A stretch of 64,000 nucleotides of DNA from Candidatus Frackibacter sp. WG13 (GTDB lineage Bacteria; Bacillota; Halanaerobiia; Halobacteroidales; Acetohalobiaceae). The notes beneath the pieces are model-generated. The model was not told where the DNA came from, searched no databases, and saw only the letters and a program-made list of their open reading frames with translations. The translations under genes and the position numbers were made by a program. Shown piece after piece: positions 34,284 through 43,246 of this stretch. Positions within the stretch are counted from its first letter, which is position 1, and each line of letters begins with the position of its first letter. The stretch spans positions 82,810 through 146,809 of the forward strand of contig NZ_FOTT01000003.1 of the NCBI RefSeq assembly GCF_900114655.1. The letters are read 5' to 3'.

Positions 34284-35063
34284 ATGATGGATGAACACGG
34301 ATTAATAAAAGATATCCTAGAAAAGAAGAAAGAGTTTTATGAGTTGATTGATCAGGGTCAAAAGTTGGATTCTGAAATAGTAGCTAAATTAGTAAGTGTT
34401 ATTTTAGTAAAGCTAAATGTTATGTTTGAAGAATCAAACGATAGATTGAGGCAATCAACACTGACTTATAAGTTAATACGACTAATTAGTAAGAAGCAAG
34501 ATTATCCTAGATCTAAAGTTATTTTAGATGAAATCGAAAGAAAGTATAGCAATGAAAAGACTGTAGATTTTGTGAATTTATTCTGTTTAGAAGCAAAATA
34601 TTATTTAGAGTTATTAGCAGGAGGAGGGCTAGTAAATAGGTTGGATGAATTAGCTTATAATTATAAAGTATTGGGATGTTATGAGATAGCAGAGTTCTTA
34701 TATCAAACCTTATTAAAGTATGATCAAGTTAGAAAGAGTTTAGCTTATATTGGTTTAGGAGATCTATATTTTGAACAGGTTGATAATTTAATGGAGAATA
34801 AAGGTCAGGAGTCTAAAGAGAAAGTCAAAGAGTTTTGGCAGCAGAGTGTTAATTATTATGAGAAAGCTATAGATGTTGTTGATTTCGATGAAGTTCCTCT
34901 TGACTTTGTTAAAGGAATGAGTTATGGAAGATTAGCCGAAGGATATCAAAAATTAAAAGAGTATGATTTAGCGGTTAATGCCTGTCAGGAAGCAATTGGT
35001 TGGGATGAAGATAATTATTATGCTTACAAAGTTTTAAATACAATATATGATAGTTCACCATAA
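34284..35063 (+). CDS. TPR-like helical-repeat protein, unknown
   Basis: About 259 residues; ATG at 34284 (or 34287) follows TTGAGGAG. It is all-helical, with TPR-type pairs in the second half: ARKSL-like 'AYIGLGDLYFEQVDNLMENK', then 'YYEKAIDVVDFDEVPLDFV' and 'LAEGYQKLKEYDLAVNACQE'. There is no signal peptide or enzyme motif. TPR proteins usually mediate protein contacts; the partner is unknown. It is followed 15 nt later by a short related-looking helical ORF. Confidence 0.75.
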   Translation: MMDEHGLIKDILEKKKEFYELIDQGQKLDSEIVAKLVSVILVKLNVMFEESNDRLRQSTLTYKLIRLISKKQDYPRSKVILDEIERKYSNEKTVDFVNLFCLEAKYYLELLAGGGLVNRLDELAYNYKVLGCYEIAEFLYQTLLKYDQVRKSLAYIGLGDLYFEQVDNLMENKGQESKEKVKEFWQQSVNYYEKAIDVVDFDEVPLDFVKGMSYGRLAEGYQKLKEYDLAVNACQEAIGWDEDNYYAYKVLNTIYDSSP

Positions 35064-35078
35064 AGTGTTGATGAAGAG

Positions 35079-35279
35079 ATGTTAATAGGAGAGTTAAGTA
35101 CAGAATTGATTCAGACTAAGTTTAATAGAATGATCAATAATTTATGGACTAATTCATTATTAGCAGAAAGTAAGAACGAATTAAATAATGCTAAGATATA
35201 CTGGAAGTACTTGATAGAATTAGATGCGACGTATAGTTCAGAGGCTAAAGAAAAAGTGGAATATTATTGTAACACTTAA
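35079..35279 (+). CDS. Short helical protein after the TPR gene
   Basis: 66 residues from ATG 35079 with only a weak GAAGAG ribosome binding site. The sequence NELNNAKIYWKYLIELD looks like one more TPR helix pair. It might be a separate small protein, or the detached end of the TPR protein upstream after mutation; the gap is 15 nt and the frame differs by one. No function is claimed. Confidence 0.5.
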   Translation: MLIGELSTELIQTKFNRMINNLWTNSLLAESKNELNNAKIYWKYLIELDATYSSEAKEKVEYYCNT

Positions 35280-35335
35280 AGTCCTTTCATCATAATATGT
35301 AGTAAATCAAGTTTTTAAAAAGGAGGGATTAGATA

Positions 35336-35557
35336 ATGCCTTTTGAAGAAAGATTACTAGAGCAGGTAGGGGATTTCGTAGAAGTAATAATTACTGCTGG
35401 GCAAGGTTGTTGCTTGCAAGAAGGGATTCTTTGTTCAGTGTTTGATGATTTTATTGTATTAATCAATGGTGATACAAGAATTGAGATTCCTATAGATAGT
35501 ATAGCAGCAGTACGTAAATTAGCAGGTGGCGCTCCAGAAACAGTGGAAGAAATTTAA
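35336..35557 (+). CDS. Small GCC-motif protein, copy 1
   Basis: 73 residues, ATG after AAAGGAGG. The protein is one beta-rich domain: DFVEVIITAGQGCCLQEGIL, C, then FDDFIVLINGD, RIEIPIDSIAAVRKLAGG. A Gly-Cys-Cys with a third Cys eight residues on is conserved in all three local copies. The strand pattern is that of a small Sm/SH3-like barrel (inference). Similar short Sm-like proteins occur in spore coats of Bacillus, but I cannot assign this one. Confidence 0.75.
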   Translation: MPFEERLLEQVGDFVEVIITAGQGCCLQEGILCSVFDDFIVLINGDTRIEIPIDSIAAVRKLAGGAPETVEEI

Positions 35558-35596
35558 TATATTTTAAAATAAGAGAGAAAAAGGGGGGGAGTGGTT

Positions 35597-35815
35597 ATGC
35601 CTTTTATTGATTTATTAGAGGATCAATTAGGTGATTTTGTAGAAGTGATAATTACTGCTGGCCAAGGTTGCTGCTTACAAGAAGGAATTCTGTGTCAAGT
35701 AGGATTAGATTTTATTACTTTGATTGATGGTGATGAGCGAATTGAAATTCCTTTTGATGCGATAGCAGCAGTTAGGAAGTTGGCTGGAGGAGCTCCACCA
35801 ACACCAACAGTTTAA
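35597..35815 (+). CDS. Small GCC-motif protein, copy 2
   Basis: 72 residues from ATG 35597 (AAGGGGGGGAG upstream); GTG at 35591 is less likely. It is nearly identical in the core to copy 1 (GDFVEVIITAGQGCCLQEGI), 39 nt downstream of it, so it is a tandem duplicate. Its stop (TAA, 35813-35815) overlaps the stop of the convergent minus-strand copy 3 within a single TTAA. Confidence 0.75.
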   Translation: MPFIDLLEDQLGDFVEVIITAGQGCCLQEGILCQVGLDFITLIDGDERIEIPFDAIAAVRKLAGGAPPTPTV

Positions 35816-36303
35816 ATATCAAAAGAGTCAGGAGCAGGTATGCTTCTGGCTTTTTTATTTGTAATGGGAGTATTATCAGTATTTTTTATAGTATGGTCGG
35901 CTTCATTAGTCGGTGCTCCACCTGCATAACGAATAATAGCGGTAATTTTTTCAATAGGAATTTCAATTATTAATAGATTATCTATTAGTATTATGAAATC
36001 AGCTTCGATTTTACATAAGATTCCCTCAAAAGCTTCTGGGCAGCAGCCAGTGGTTACAATCTTAACAAACTCATCTATGTGATTAATTAATTGCTCACGA
36101 AAAAAGGAAAGTTCTTTTTCGTTAGAAGTTTCTTCTCTTTTATTGGACATATTATCTGTATTATCAGTTTCTTTTTTGGGGGATTTTTTATCTTTAGTGT
36201 TTCTTTTAGAATTATGTTTTGACTTATTATCTTTAGGGTTAACATCTTGAAACCATATTTTCTTTTTAGAAGATCTCTTATTCTTTCGATGATTATTATT
36301 CAT
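35812..36303 (-). CDS. GCC-motif protein with long basic N-terminal tail, copy 3
   Basis: 163 residues on the minus strand; ATG at 36303 follows AAGAGGTG. The first ~70 residues are very Lys/Asn/Ser-rich and probably disordered (NNHRKNKRSSKKKIW). The C-terminal domain is the same fold as copies 1-2 (DEFVKIVTTGCCPEAFEGIL, C, ADFIILIDN, IEIPIEKITAIIRYAGGAP), with 'GQGCC' changed to 'TGCCPE'. The basic tail could bind nucleic acid or acidic polymers; this is inference. It is tail-to-tail with copy 2. Confidence 0.72.
   Translation of the reverse strand: MNNNHRKNKRSSKKKIWFQDVNPKDNKSKHNSKRNTKDKKSPKKETDNTDNMSNKREETSNEKELSFFREQLINHIDEFVKIVTTGCCPEAFEGILCKIEADFIILIDNLLIIEIPIEKITAIIRYAGGAPTNEADHTIKNTDNTPITNKKARSIPAPDSFDI
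35827..35856 (+). terminator. Terminator of the GCC pair, lying inside copy 3
   Basis: GTCAGGAGCA (35827-35836) pairs with TGCTTCTGGC (35841-35850), followed by six T. It overlaps the last codons of the minus-strand gene. Confidence 0.85.
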
Positions 36304-36316
36304 GATTATCACCTCT

Positions 36317-36339
36317 TATAAATAAGGGCCTTATTTATA
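36317..36339. promoter_or_regulatory. Palindrome upstream of GCC copy 3
   Basis: A near-perfect dyad TATAAATAAGG / CCTTATTTATA sits just upstream of the copy 3 ribosome binding site. It may be an operator or a 5' hairpin. The rest of 36340-36564 is AT-rich with no clear signal. Confidence 0.45.
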
Positions 36340-36564
36340 GTATATGTACTAGAAATTTAATATGTTCCTATAAAGCGATTTTTTATAGTAATACTGTAAT
36401 CTTTGCAGGTCTTATTAATCTTTAATAGAATTTTTTAGTTAGATAAAAAAATAAAATAGAATAGAAGGGATGCCTATAACTATTTAAACAATTAAGAAGA
36501 TTGTGGCAGCGCATAATTTTTATTTTATTACATAATAATAATCATATAAAAAAGGAGGAGTATT

Positions 36565-38007
36565 ATGGCTGAAATCAGATATAAAAAAGAAGAATGGAAA
36601 AAGAAGATGAAAATAAAATTAGATGTAAATAATATGTTTACTGAACAAGTGGGGGCAGAGCATGGTATCAAAAAAGAAGATATCGATAAGCTTCAAGATG
36701 ATTTACTTAAGGCTCATAAGGCAATTAAAAGAGCCAGAAAAGCTGGTGAATTAGGTTTTATGGAGCTACCAGAAACTCAAAAAGAAGTAGCGAAGGATAT
36801 CAAAGAGTTAGTAGCAACTAAGAAGGACGATTTTGATAACTTTGTAGTGTTAGGCATAGGTGGTTCTGCTTTGGGGGCTATTGCTTTACAGACAGCACTA
36901 AATCATCCTTATTATAATCTAAATGATGATGCACGTGGAGATGGTTTGAGATTATTTGTGCCAGACAATGTCGACCCTGCGAGATTGGAAGGACTATTAG
37001 AGACATTAGATTTAGAGAGAACATTATTTAATGTAATTTCTAAGTCCGGTGGAACAGCTGAAACAATGAGTCAATTCTTAATAGCTCGTAATTTAGTAGC
37101 GGAAGAATTAGGTGAAGATAAGGTAGCGAAACATTTTATTGCTACAACTAGTCAAGATACTGGTAACTTAATAAAAATAGCTAAAAAGGAAGGGATGGAC
37201 ACCTTCTATATTCCGGATAATGTAGGTGGAAGGTTCTCTGTTCTAACTCCAGTTGGATTAGTGCCAGCAGCATTTTGTGGAATAGATATTGAAGAATTAC
37301 TAGCAGGAGCAGAGTATATGGACCAGATTTGTGATAATGAGGATCTTTGGCAGAACCCTGCTTATCTAAATGCTACCTTACAATATTTGGCGGATAAAGA
37401 TGGAAAATCGATGTCTGTAATGATGCCTTATGTTCATGCTTTAAAAGATATAGCAGACTGGTATCGGCAACTTTGGGCAGAGTCTTTAGGCAAAGAGGAG
37501 GATAGAAGTGGCAAGGTAGTAAATGTAGGTCCGACACCGATTAAGGCTTTAGGAGCTACTGATCAACACTCTCAAGTACAGTTATATATGGAAGGGCCTT
37601 ATGATAAAGTAATTACATTTCTAACTGTTGACAACTATCAAGCTGAAATAAAGATTCCTGAAGAGTATCGTAATATTAAAGGAGTCTCTTATTTAGGGGG
37701 GCATACACTTAATCAATTGATTAAGACTGAGCAGTCAGCTACGGAATTAGCTTTGACTAAGAATGGCCGTCTAAATTGCACCATTAATTTACCAGAGGTA
37801 AATGAATTTACTATGGGGCAATTATTATATATGTTTGAGTTACAGACTGCATTTGCAGGAGAATTATATAATATTAATGCTTTTAATCAACCAGGTGTAG
37901 AGCTAGGTAAGAATTATACATATGGTATTTTAGGGCGAGAAGGTTATGAGAATATGAAAGAAGAGTATGAAAGTAAGCCAGCAAAGAATAATAATTTAAT
38001 TATTTAA
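36565..38007 (+). CDS. pgi: Glucose-6-phosphate isomerase
   Basis: 480 residues. Signatures are VVLGIGGSALGAIALQTAL, NVISKSGGTAETMSQFL, YVHALKDIADWYRQLWAESL and GPTPIKALGATDQHSQVQLY. It interconverts glucose-6- and fructose-6-phosphate in glycolysis and gluconeogenesis. ATG follows AAAGGAGG. It is monocistronic with a terminator. Length matches the shorter clostridial/archaeal-branch bacterial form (about 450-480) rather than the ~550-residue E. coli type. Confidence 0.95.
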   Translation: MAEIRYKKEEWKKKMKIKLDVNNMFTEQVGAEHGIKKEDIDKLQDDLLKAHKAIKRARKAGELGFMELPETQKEVAKDIKELVATKKDDFDNFVVLGIGGSALGAIALQTALNHPYYNLNDDARGDGLRLFVPDNVDPARLEGLLETLDLERTLFNVISKSGGTAETMSQFLIARNLVAEELGEDKVAKHFIATTSQDTGNLIKIAKKEGMDTFYIPDNVGGRFSVLTPVGLVPAAFCGIDIEELLAGAEYMDQICDNEDLWQNPAYLNATLQYLADKDGKSMSVMMPYVHALKDIADWYRQLWAESLGKEEDRSGKVVNVGPTPIKALGATDQHSQVQLYMEGPYDKVITFLTVDNYQAEIKIPEEYRNIKGVSYLGGHTLNQLIKTEQSATELALTKNGRLNCTINLPEVNEFTMGQLLYMFELQTAFAGELYNINAFNQPGVELGKNYTYGILGREGYENMKEEYESKPAKNNNLII

Positions 38008-38019
38008 TTTTTATAGATG

Positions 38020-38050
38020 AGGACACCTAATTTTTTTAATTAGGTGTCCT
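38020..38050. terminator. Terminator between pgi and the minus-strand gene
   Basis: AGGACACCTAATT (38020-38032) pairs with AATTAGGTGTCCT (38038-38050). A T-rich loop and flanks suggest it may serve both convergent genes. Confidence 0.7.
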
Positions 38051-38060
38051 AGTTTCATTA

Positions 38061-38381
38061 TCATTTTTGATTATTATTTAATTTTTCTTCTAGTTTTTTA
38101 TCTGCAGCTTTCATTATATCTTTAGCCGCATCATCACCCATAGTGCCTGCTTCACTAGCCGGCGAACCAAGTTGTACTCGATCACTAAAACGTCCGATTT
38201 GTTGAGCTACATCAGCTTCAAAGCCACTCATTTCTGCTGTACCGTCTACAGTTGGAAATTTGACACGGCCTAGCTCAACATTATTTTCTAAGTTTTTTGG
38301 AATAATATCATAATTAGTTTCTTCAGCAATTTCTTTATCACTGGGGATATAATTCTTATCTCTACCATTATCGTTATTCAT
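38061..38381 (-). CDS. Small acidic protein, unknown
   Basis: 106 residues on the minus strand. ATG at 38381 is set by AAGGAGGTGA 9 nt upstream; the longer in-frame GTG lies inside that site. The N-terminus is hydrophilic and Asn/Asp-rich. The C-terminal half (EADVAQQIGRFSDRVQLGSP, then ASEAGTMGDDAAKDIMKAAD) is Ala/Gly-rich and helical. The composition loosely recalls small spore proteins but lacks the SASP motifs, so no assignment is made. Confidence 0.65.
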   Translation of the reverse strand: MNNDNGRDKNYIPSDKEIAEETNYDIIPKNLENNVELGRVKFPTVDGTAEMSGFEADVAQQIGRFSDRVQLGSPASEAGTMGDDAAKDIMKAADKKLEEKLNNNQK

Positions 38382-38576
38382 TTTAAATGTCACCTCCTTA
38401 AGATTAGTTTGTAATTAAATAAAAAAATGATGTTAGGAAATATTGCTAATTATTTTTAAAATAAAAGAATTGATAATGATTTTATGAAGGAATTATCAAA
38501 CATATCGCGAAATATATTCATGTAGGTAATATTATAAATTATAATATTAAACCAAAGTAGTTTGGAGGAGTAAAAG

Positions 38577-39632
38577 GTGAATTCGAAATTTAAATATTGG
38601 TGTCTTTTATTAGGGGTTACACTGGTAATTTTTAACTTCTGTGCGATTGGGTGGGCTGCTGGTTTAGGAGTTAGAGACTTAGAAGAAGGAATGAGAGGTC
38701 ATGATGTTAAGTTATTACAGCAAAGATTAATTAATCTAGGATATAATATAAAAGTGGACGGGGTTTTTGGTGCTAAAACAAAAAATATAATTAAGAAATT
38801 TCAACAAAAATATGATTTAAGTCCTGATGGAATTGTTGGAACTCAAACCCTCTACTATTTAAAACGTTCAAATAAAAATTTAGAGTATGAAGTTCAACCA
38901 GGTGATTCGCTATATGAATTATCTAAAGAATATAACATATCTATTAAAGAGATTAAAGAGGCGAATAACCTTTCAAATTCTAGGATTATTGTAGGACAAA
39001 AATTAATAATTCCAGATACAGCTCTAGGTGGTGGAGAACAAAAAGATCTTTATATTACTGTAGAGTATAGAGTTAAATCAGGTGATTCTTTGTATAAGTT
39101 AGCGAAAGAGTATGACAGTAAAGTTACGAAGATAAGGAAGGTTAATAACTTGCAAAATTCTTTAATTAGAGTTGGACAAGAGATAGAGATTCCTCGTAAA
39201 TTAAATAAACCTAAAACAAAAAAAGTCTTTTCTGAGCAGGAAAGAATGAAATTTATTTGGCCAGTTAGAGCAAGAATAAGTTCTAATTATGGTTATAGAA
39301 CTCATCCTATTACACATGAAAAGGATTTTCATGGAGGAATTGATTTAGCTGTTGGGCATGGAACTCCAGTAAAGGCTGCAGCATCCGGAAGAGTAGTAAC
39401 TAGCTCTTGGGTCAGTGGATTTGGTAAGACAGTAATTATTAAGCATGATGGGCGAACAAAGACCTTGTATGCACATAATTCTCGTTTGAAAGTTAGGGTT
39501 GGGCAATATGTTAAGCAAGGACAAACAATATCCTATTCTGGGAATACAGGTTTAAGTACTGGTCCACATTTAGATTTTAGAATTTTAATTAATGGAGATC
39601 CGGTTAATCCATTAAAATGGCTACCGAATTAA
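38577..39632 (+). CDS. Cell-wall hydrolase: PG-binding, two LysM, M23 peptidase domain
   Basis: 351 residues, GTG start after GGAGGAG. Domains in order: signal peptide (about 1-28), peptidoglycan-binding domain (about 34-96, RGHDVKLLQQRLINLGYNIK), LysM (about 103-146), LysM (about 162-206), M23/LytM endopeptidase (about 225-350). Zinc ligands His252 and Asp256 (HGGIDLA) are present. The final motif is HLDF (His331-x-Asp333) where LytM enzymes have HxH, so one ligand is replaced by Asp. It may still bind metal or be a non-catalytic cell-wall binder. Secreted; cleaves or regulates cleavage of peptidoglycan cross-bridges. Confidence 0.9.
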   Translation: MNSKFKYWCLLLGVTLVIFNFCAIGWAAGLGVRDLEEGMRGHDVKLLQQRLINLGYNIKVDGVFGAKTKNIIKKFQQKYDLSPDGIVGTQTLYYLKRSNKNLEYEVQPGDSLYELSKEYNISIKEIKEANNLSNSRIIVGQKLIIPDTALGGGEQKDLYITVEYRVKSGDSLYKLAKEYDSKVTKIRKVNNLQNSLIRVGQEIEIPRKLNKPKTKKVFSEQERMKFIWPVRARISSNYGYRTHPITHEKDFHGGIDLAVGHGTPVKAAASGRVVTSSWVSGFGKTVIIKHDGRTKTLYAHNSRLKVRVGQYVKQGQTISYSGNTGLSTGPHLDFRILINGDPVNPLKWLPN

Positions 39633-39637
39633 GAGAG

Positions 39638-39685
39638 ATTATAACCCTTTGGATAGTTTGAATACAGAGGGTTATAATTTTTTTT
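39638..39685 (+). terminator. Rho-independent terminator after the M23 gene
   Basis: ATTATAACCCT (39638-39648) pairs with AGGGTTATAAT (39668-39678), then eight T. Confidence 0.9.
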
Positions 39686-39745
39686 ATTTTTTTTGAAATA
39701 AAAGAAGGAATTTTAAGATAAGTGTAGAATAATTATTACTACAGT

Positions 39746-39771
39746 ATTGTGAAAACAATCACTTTCACAAT
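39746..39771. promoter_or_regulatory. Dyad upstream of the zinc-knuckle microprotein gene
   Basis: ATTGTGAAA-N8-TTTCACAAT, a perfect 9-bp inverted repeat. It is a candidate operator. The remainder of 39772-39918 is AT-rich with nothing else recognised. Confidence 0.45.
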
Positions 39772-39918
39772 TAGAAATTATGCAAGATTAACAATGTCAT
39801 TGCATATATTATTACTAATATAAGTATTGATGAAGCAAATTCAAAGCTAAAATTTAATATATCTTTAGCTATTACTGTTATTAAACATTCAAAAAAATCG
39901 GTAAAGGGGTGATTTATA

Positions 39919-40086
39919 ATGTTTTGCATTATCTGCGGAAAAGAAATATCTGATGACCAATTTCGGAATACTTGTGACAACTGTGAGCGAGAAGTAAGTA
40001 AATTATCTCAACAGATGGTCAAATCACGCAAAAGAATTAATTTTCGTCAACTACGAAAGAAAAAACAAGAATATAGTAAAATTTAG
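39919..40086 (+). CDS. Zinc-knuckle microprotein, copy 1
   Basis: 55 residues from ATG 39919 with AAAGGGGTGAT upstream. Two CxxC pairs (Cys3/Cys6, Cys19/Cys22) form a likely zinc ribbon, followed by a basic helical tail (SRKRINFRQLRKKKQ). A clear paralogue lies at 46213 with the same CIICG...QFRNTC..C core, which supports both as real genes. It may bind nucleic acid through the basic tail; inference only. A terminator follows at 40172. Confidence 0.8.
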   Translation: MFCIICGKEISDDQFRNTCDNCEREVSKLSQQMVKSRKRINFRQLRKKKQEYSKI

Positions 40087-40171
40087 TTATTAATAAAAAT
40101 TCAGAAAATTTCAAAATGTAGTATTTTGTCCATTGCTTGTCTTTATTTCTAAAAATTTGATTTCAATAATC

Positions 40172-40210
40172 AATAAGATTGTGCTGATTTGCACAATCTT
40201 ATTTTTCTTT
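40172..40210 (+). terminator. Rho-independent terminator
   Basis: AATAAGATTGTGC (40172-40184) pairs with GCACAATCTTATT (40191-40203), followed by a T-rich tail. Confidence 0.88.
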
Positions 40211-40320
40211 TATAAATGTCGTAATTTACAATTAAAAACAGGAAATTTAGTAATAAAGATAGAATAAATAAATTATAGCCTTATTTTTTTAGTGAAATTA
40301 ATAATTTAGGAGGCAGGCAG

Positions 40321-42699
40321 ATGATACCTAAAAATAGGTTGATATTATTATTGATTCTAACTATTCTATTATGTCATGTTTTCCCTGTAGCAGCTAATAA
40401 TCAAAAGAAATTATTAATAAATAATCAAGTTATTAATAAACATTTAAATATAAAAGAAGAAAATGGTGCTTTATTAATTCCTCTTAAAGTATTAGAAGAT
40501 AGTTTTAATTTGGATATTGAATGGATAGAGTTAATTAAGAGTATTAATATAAAATTAGATAATAAAATAGTAAAACTGCGTGTGGATGAATCAAAAGTTC
40601 AGATTGGTGACCAAGTAAAGGAGTTAAGTACACCGGTTAGGATGACAGATGGGAAAGTATATATTCCACTTGACTTTATAGCACAAATTTTAGGATATAA
40701 ACTTACTTGGAATACAACAGAGATTAACCTTTCTAAGCCTTCTGTACAAGTGAATGATGTAAAGTATAAAAAGACAACTTCAGGGGAAGAAATTATAATT
40801 CATACTAATAAAAGGCCGCGTTATGATATTGCTTCTCTCCAATCTCCAGAGCGGTTAGCAATTGATATTTTGGATTCTAAATTAAGTAATAAGCTTAGAG
40901 ATATAGCTGTGAATAACGGTCTGATATTTCAGATAAGAAGTAAACAGTTTAAGACAGATGTTGTTAGGGTTGTTCTCGATTTATATCAACCTCTGAGTTA
41001 TCAAGTTGATATAAATAAGGTTAAGAGTGGTTATCAGTTAAAGTTGAAACTTAGTCCGCGAATTATTGATTTTAGTTATAATAAAAAAGAAGAAAGCTTT
41101 TCTATTTTAGCTACGAAAGAGTTAGGTACATATAATGTTAAGTCATTACCAAAGGATAATAAAATAATTGTTGAGTTTCCAAATGTATTATTAGATATAG
41201 TTAAAGATCACTTTGCAATCAACAATAAGTGGGTAGATGAAGTAGAATTAGTTCAAGTTGAAGAGAATAACAATACTGTAGCAAAACTTATTCTAACAAC
41301 AGATAAGTTATTTAAGCTTAATATTTATAATGACCCTAAGAATGCTAAGCGCTTAATTATAAAGCCTAATAGGTTGAAAGAGTTATTAGATGTTAATTAT
41401 AACCCTAAAGAAGCGAGCGTTAATATAGTTACTAAAGAAATGGTGTCTCCTAAATCTATTCCATTAAAGAAAGGAGCACGTTTAGTTTTAGATTTTCCTG
41501 AGACTATCTTTAGAAAAGTCCATAAGAGTGTTGAATATGATGAGAAGTTTATAGAGGAAGTTAGAGTTTCGCAGTTTAATAAAGAAGTTGCGCGGGTAGT
41601 AATTGATTTAAAAGAGTTAGTTAATTATGAACTTAATACTATTAAAGATAGTGAAAGTGAACACTATAATACAGTTGTTAAATTAGAATTACCTGATGAT
41701 AAAGATAATAAAGAATTAATTGATACACTAAACTCAGATAAATCTCAGCAACCTCAACAAAGAAGGGATATTAATCATTCAAAAGATGAGAGTTCGAAAA
41801 CGAATAGATTAGAAGATGTTAATATAGTTACTAATGGCAATAAAATAGAATTAAATGTTAATTTAAAGAATAAATCTAAGTATAGGATTAGAAAATTTAG
41901 TTATCCTAACCGGTTAGTAATTGATCTTCCTCAGACGATTAACAAGTTAAGAAAGGAATCAATCGTTGAACCTAAGGGAATAATTACTGATGTAAGAGTG
42001 AGTCAATTTTCTTGGGAACCAGCAGTTACTAGAGTAGTATTTGAATTACCTTATGCTATTGATTATAAGGTTACTTCCAAATCTTTAACTGACCAGATTA
42101 GTATTAAGTTAAAGACTCAAAGTGAAGAATCGGTCTTATCAAATCGAACAATTGTAGTTGATGCTGGTCATGGAGGAGCAGACCCTGGAGCAATTGGACC
42201 GACTGGTTTAATGGAGAAAGATGTTAATTTAGATATTGCTAAAAAGTTAGCTGCTTTATTACGGCAGGCTGGAGCAACAGTAAAGATGACTAGAAAGGAT
42301 GACCGATATATTACTCTATGGTCAAGAGCTGATATGGCTAATCGACTAGATAGTGATATTTTTGTCAGTATTCACTCTAATGCTCATAAAGGTAAAGATG
42401 CTTCTGGAACTGAAATTTATGTTTATCCAGGTAGTTATGGAGATACTTTGGTATTAGCTAAACTTGTTCAAAGTTCTTTGCAGAAAGAGATTGATTTAAT
42501 AGACCGAGGAGTTAGGTTTAATGAACTTTATGTTTTAGAAGAGACAACTATGCCTTCGATCTTAAGTGAGATTGCCTTTATTACTAACCGTAAGGAAGAG
42601 AAGTTGTTGGCAGATCCTGACTTTAGGCAGAGAGCTGCTCTAGGTCTATATAAAGGAATAGTTGCTTTCTTTAATAGGGTAGCTAAGGAGGAGAGATAA
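40321..42699 (+). CDS. N-acetylmuramoyl-L-alanine amidase with AMIN domains
   Basis: 792 residues with an N-terminal signal peptide (about 1-26). A copper-amine-oxidase-N-like domain (about 30-140, LEDSFNLDIEW and VYIPLDFIAQILGY) is followed by several AMIN-type beta repeats (about 150-580). The C-terminal amidase_3 domain (about 607-790) holds the zinc ligands VVDAGHGGADPG (His near 614), the Glu in MEKDVNLDI, SIHSNAH (His near 685) and the catalytic Glu in SEIAFITN (near 749). It cuts the bond between MurNAc and the stem peptide; AMIN domains target it to the wall or septum. Its stop overlaps the GerM-like gene start, so the two are coupled. Confidence 0.92.
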   Translation: MIPKNRLILLLILTILLCHVFPVAANNQKKLLINNQVINKHLNIKEENGALLIPLKVLEDSFNLDIEWIELIKSINIKLDNKIVKLRVDESKVQIGDQVKELSTPVRMTDGKVYIPLDFIAQILGYKLTWNTTEINLSKPSVQVNDVKYKKTTSGEEIIIHTNKRPRYDIASLQSPERLAIDILDSKLSNKLRDIAVNNGLIFQIRSKQFKTDVVRVVLDLYQPLSYQVDINKVKSGYQLKLKLSPRIIDFSYNKKEESFSILATKELGTYNVKSLPKDNKIIVEFPNVLLDIVKDHFAINNKWVDEVELVQVEENNNTVAKLILTTDKLFKLNIYNDPKNAKRLIIKPNRLKELLDVNYNPKEASVNIVTKEMVSPKSIPLKKGARLVLDFPETIFRKVHKSVEYDEKFIEEVRVSQFNKEVARVVIDLKELVNYELNTIKDSESEHYNTVVKLELPDDKDNKELIDTLNSDKSQQPQQRRDINHSKDESSKTNRLEDVNIVTNGNKIELNVNLKNKSKYRIRKFSYPNRLVIDLPQTINKLRKESIVEPKGIITDVRVSQFSWEPAVTRVVFELPYAIDYKVTSKSLTDQISIKLKTQSEESVLSNRTIVVDAGHGGADPGAIGPTGLMEKDVNLDIAKKLAALLRQAGATVKMTRKDDRYITLWSRADMANRLDSDIFVSIHSNAHKGKDASGTEIYVYPGSYGDTLVLAKLVQSSLQKEIDLIDRGVRFNELYVLEETTMPSILSEIAFITNRKEEKLLADPDFRQRAALGLYKGIVAFFNRVAKEER

Positions 42700-43208
42700 T
42701 GGCTAAACGAAGTGAAACATTGAATTATGTATTTATTGGATTAATTGTAATAACTATGGTCTTGATTCCACTATTGTTTTTAACGTCATCTCCAGTACAA
42801 ACTAGGAAGGTAAAACTATACTTTAGTTATAATCAAGCCCAGAATTTGAAAGCAGAAATAAGAGAAATTAAAGTTGATAACATATATAGACAGACTATTG
42901 AAGAATTAATTAAAGGACCTACTGAAGAAGAATTAACCATGACTATTCCTCAAGGGACTAAGTTGATTGATCTAAAGCTAGAGAATAAAGTTCTAAAACT
43001 GAACTTTAATTCGAAATTTAGAAAAAACCACTGGGGTGGTAGTACAGGTGAAACGATGACGATCTATTCTATAGTGAATACTATGACTCAATTTCCAGAA
43101 GTTAATTCTGTACTATTTTTGCTAGAAGGCGAAAAAATTGAAACTTTAGTAGGACATGTAGGTCTAGAAGATCCTATTCCTCCTAATTATAAATTAATTA
43201 TGGATTAA
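42699..43208 (+). CDS. GerM-domain (GerMN) lipoprotein-like/membrane protein
   Basis: 169 residues; ATG overlaps the amidase stop (TAATG). One N-terminal transmembrane helix (about 9-30) is followed by a GerMN domain: TIEELIKGPTEEELTMTIPQ, LKLNFNSKFR, TMTIYSIVNTMTQFPEVNSV. Known: GerM is needed for sporulation and germination in Bacillus. Pairing with an amidase suggests work on forespore or vegetative peptidoglycan. Bacillus GerM has two such domains; here there is one. Confidence 0.87.
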   Translation: MAKRSETLNYVFIGLIVITMVLIPLLFLTSSPVQTRKVKLYFSYNQAQNLKAEIREIKVDNIYRQTIEELIKGPTEEELTMTIPQGTKLIDLKLENKVLKLNFNSKFRKNHWGGSTGETMTIYSIVNTMTQFPEVNSVLFLLEGEKIETLVGHVGLEDPIPPNYKLIMD

Positions 43209-43213
43209 CGATT

Positions 43214-43246
43214 AAAAGTGAGACAATCATTGTCTCACTTTTATTT
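43214..43246 (+). terminator. Rho-independent terminator
   Basis: AAAAGTGAGACAA (43214-43226) pairs with TTGTCTCACTTTT (43230-43242), with TTT tail. Confidence 0.9.
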
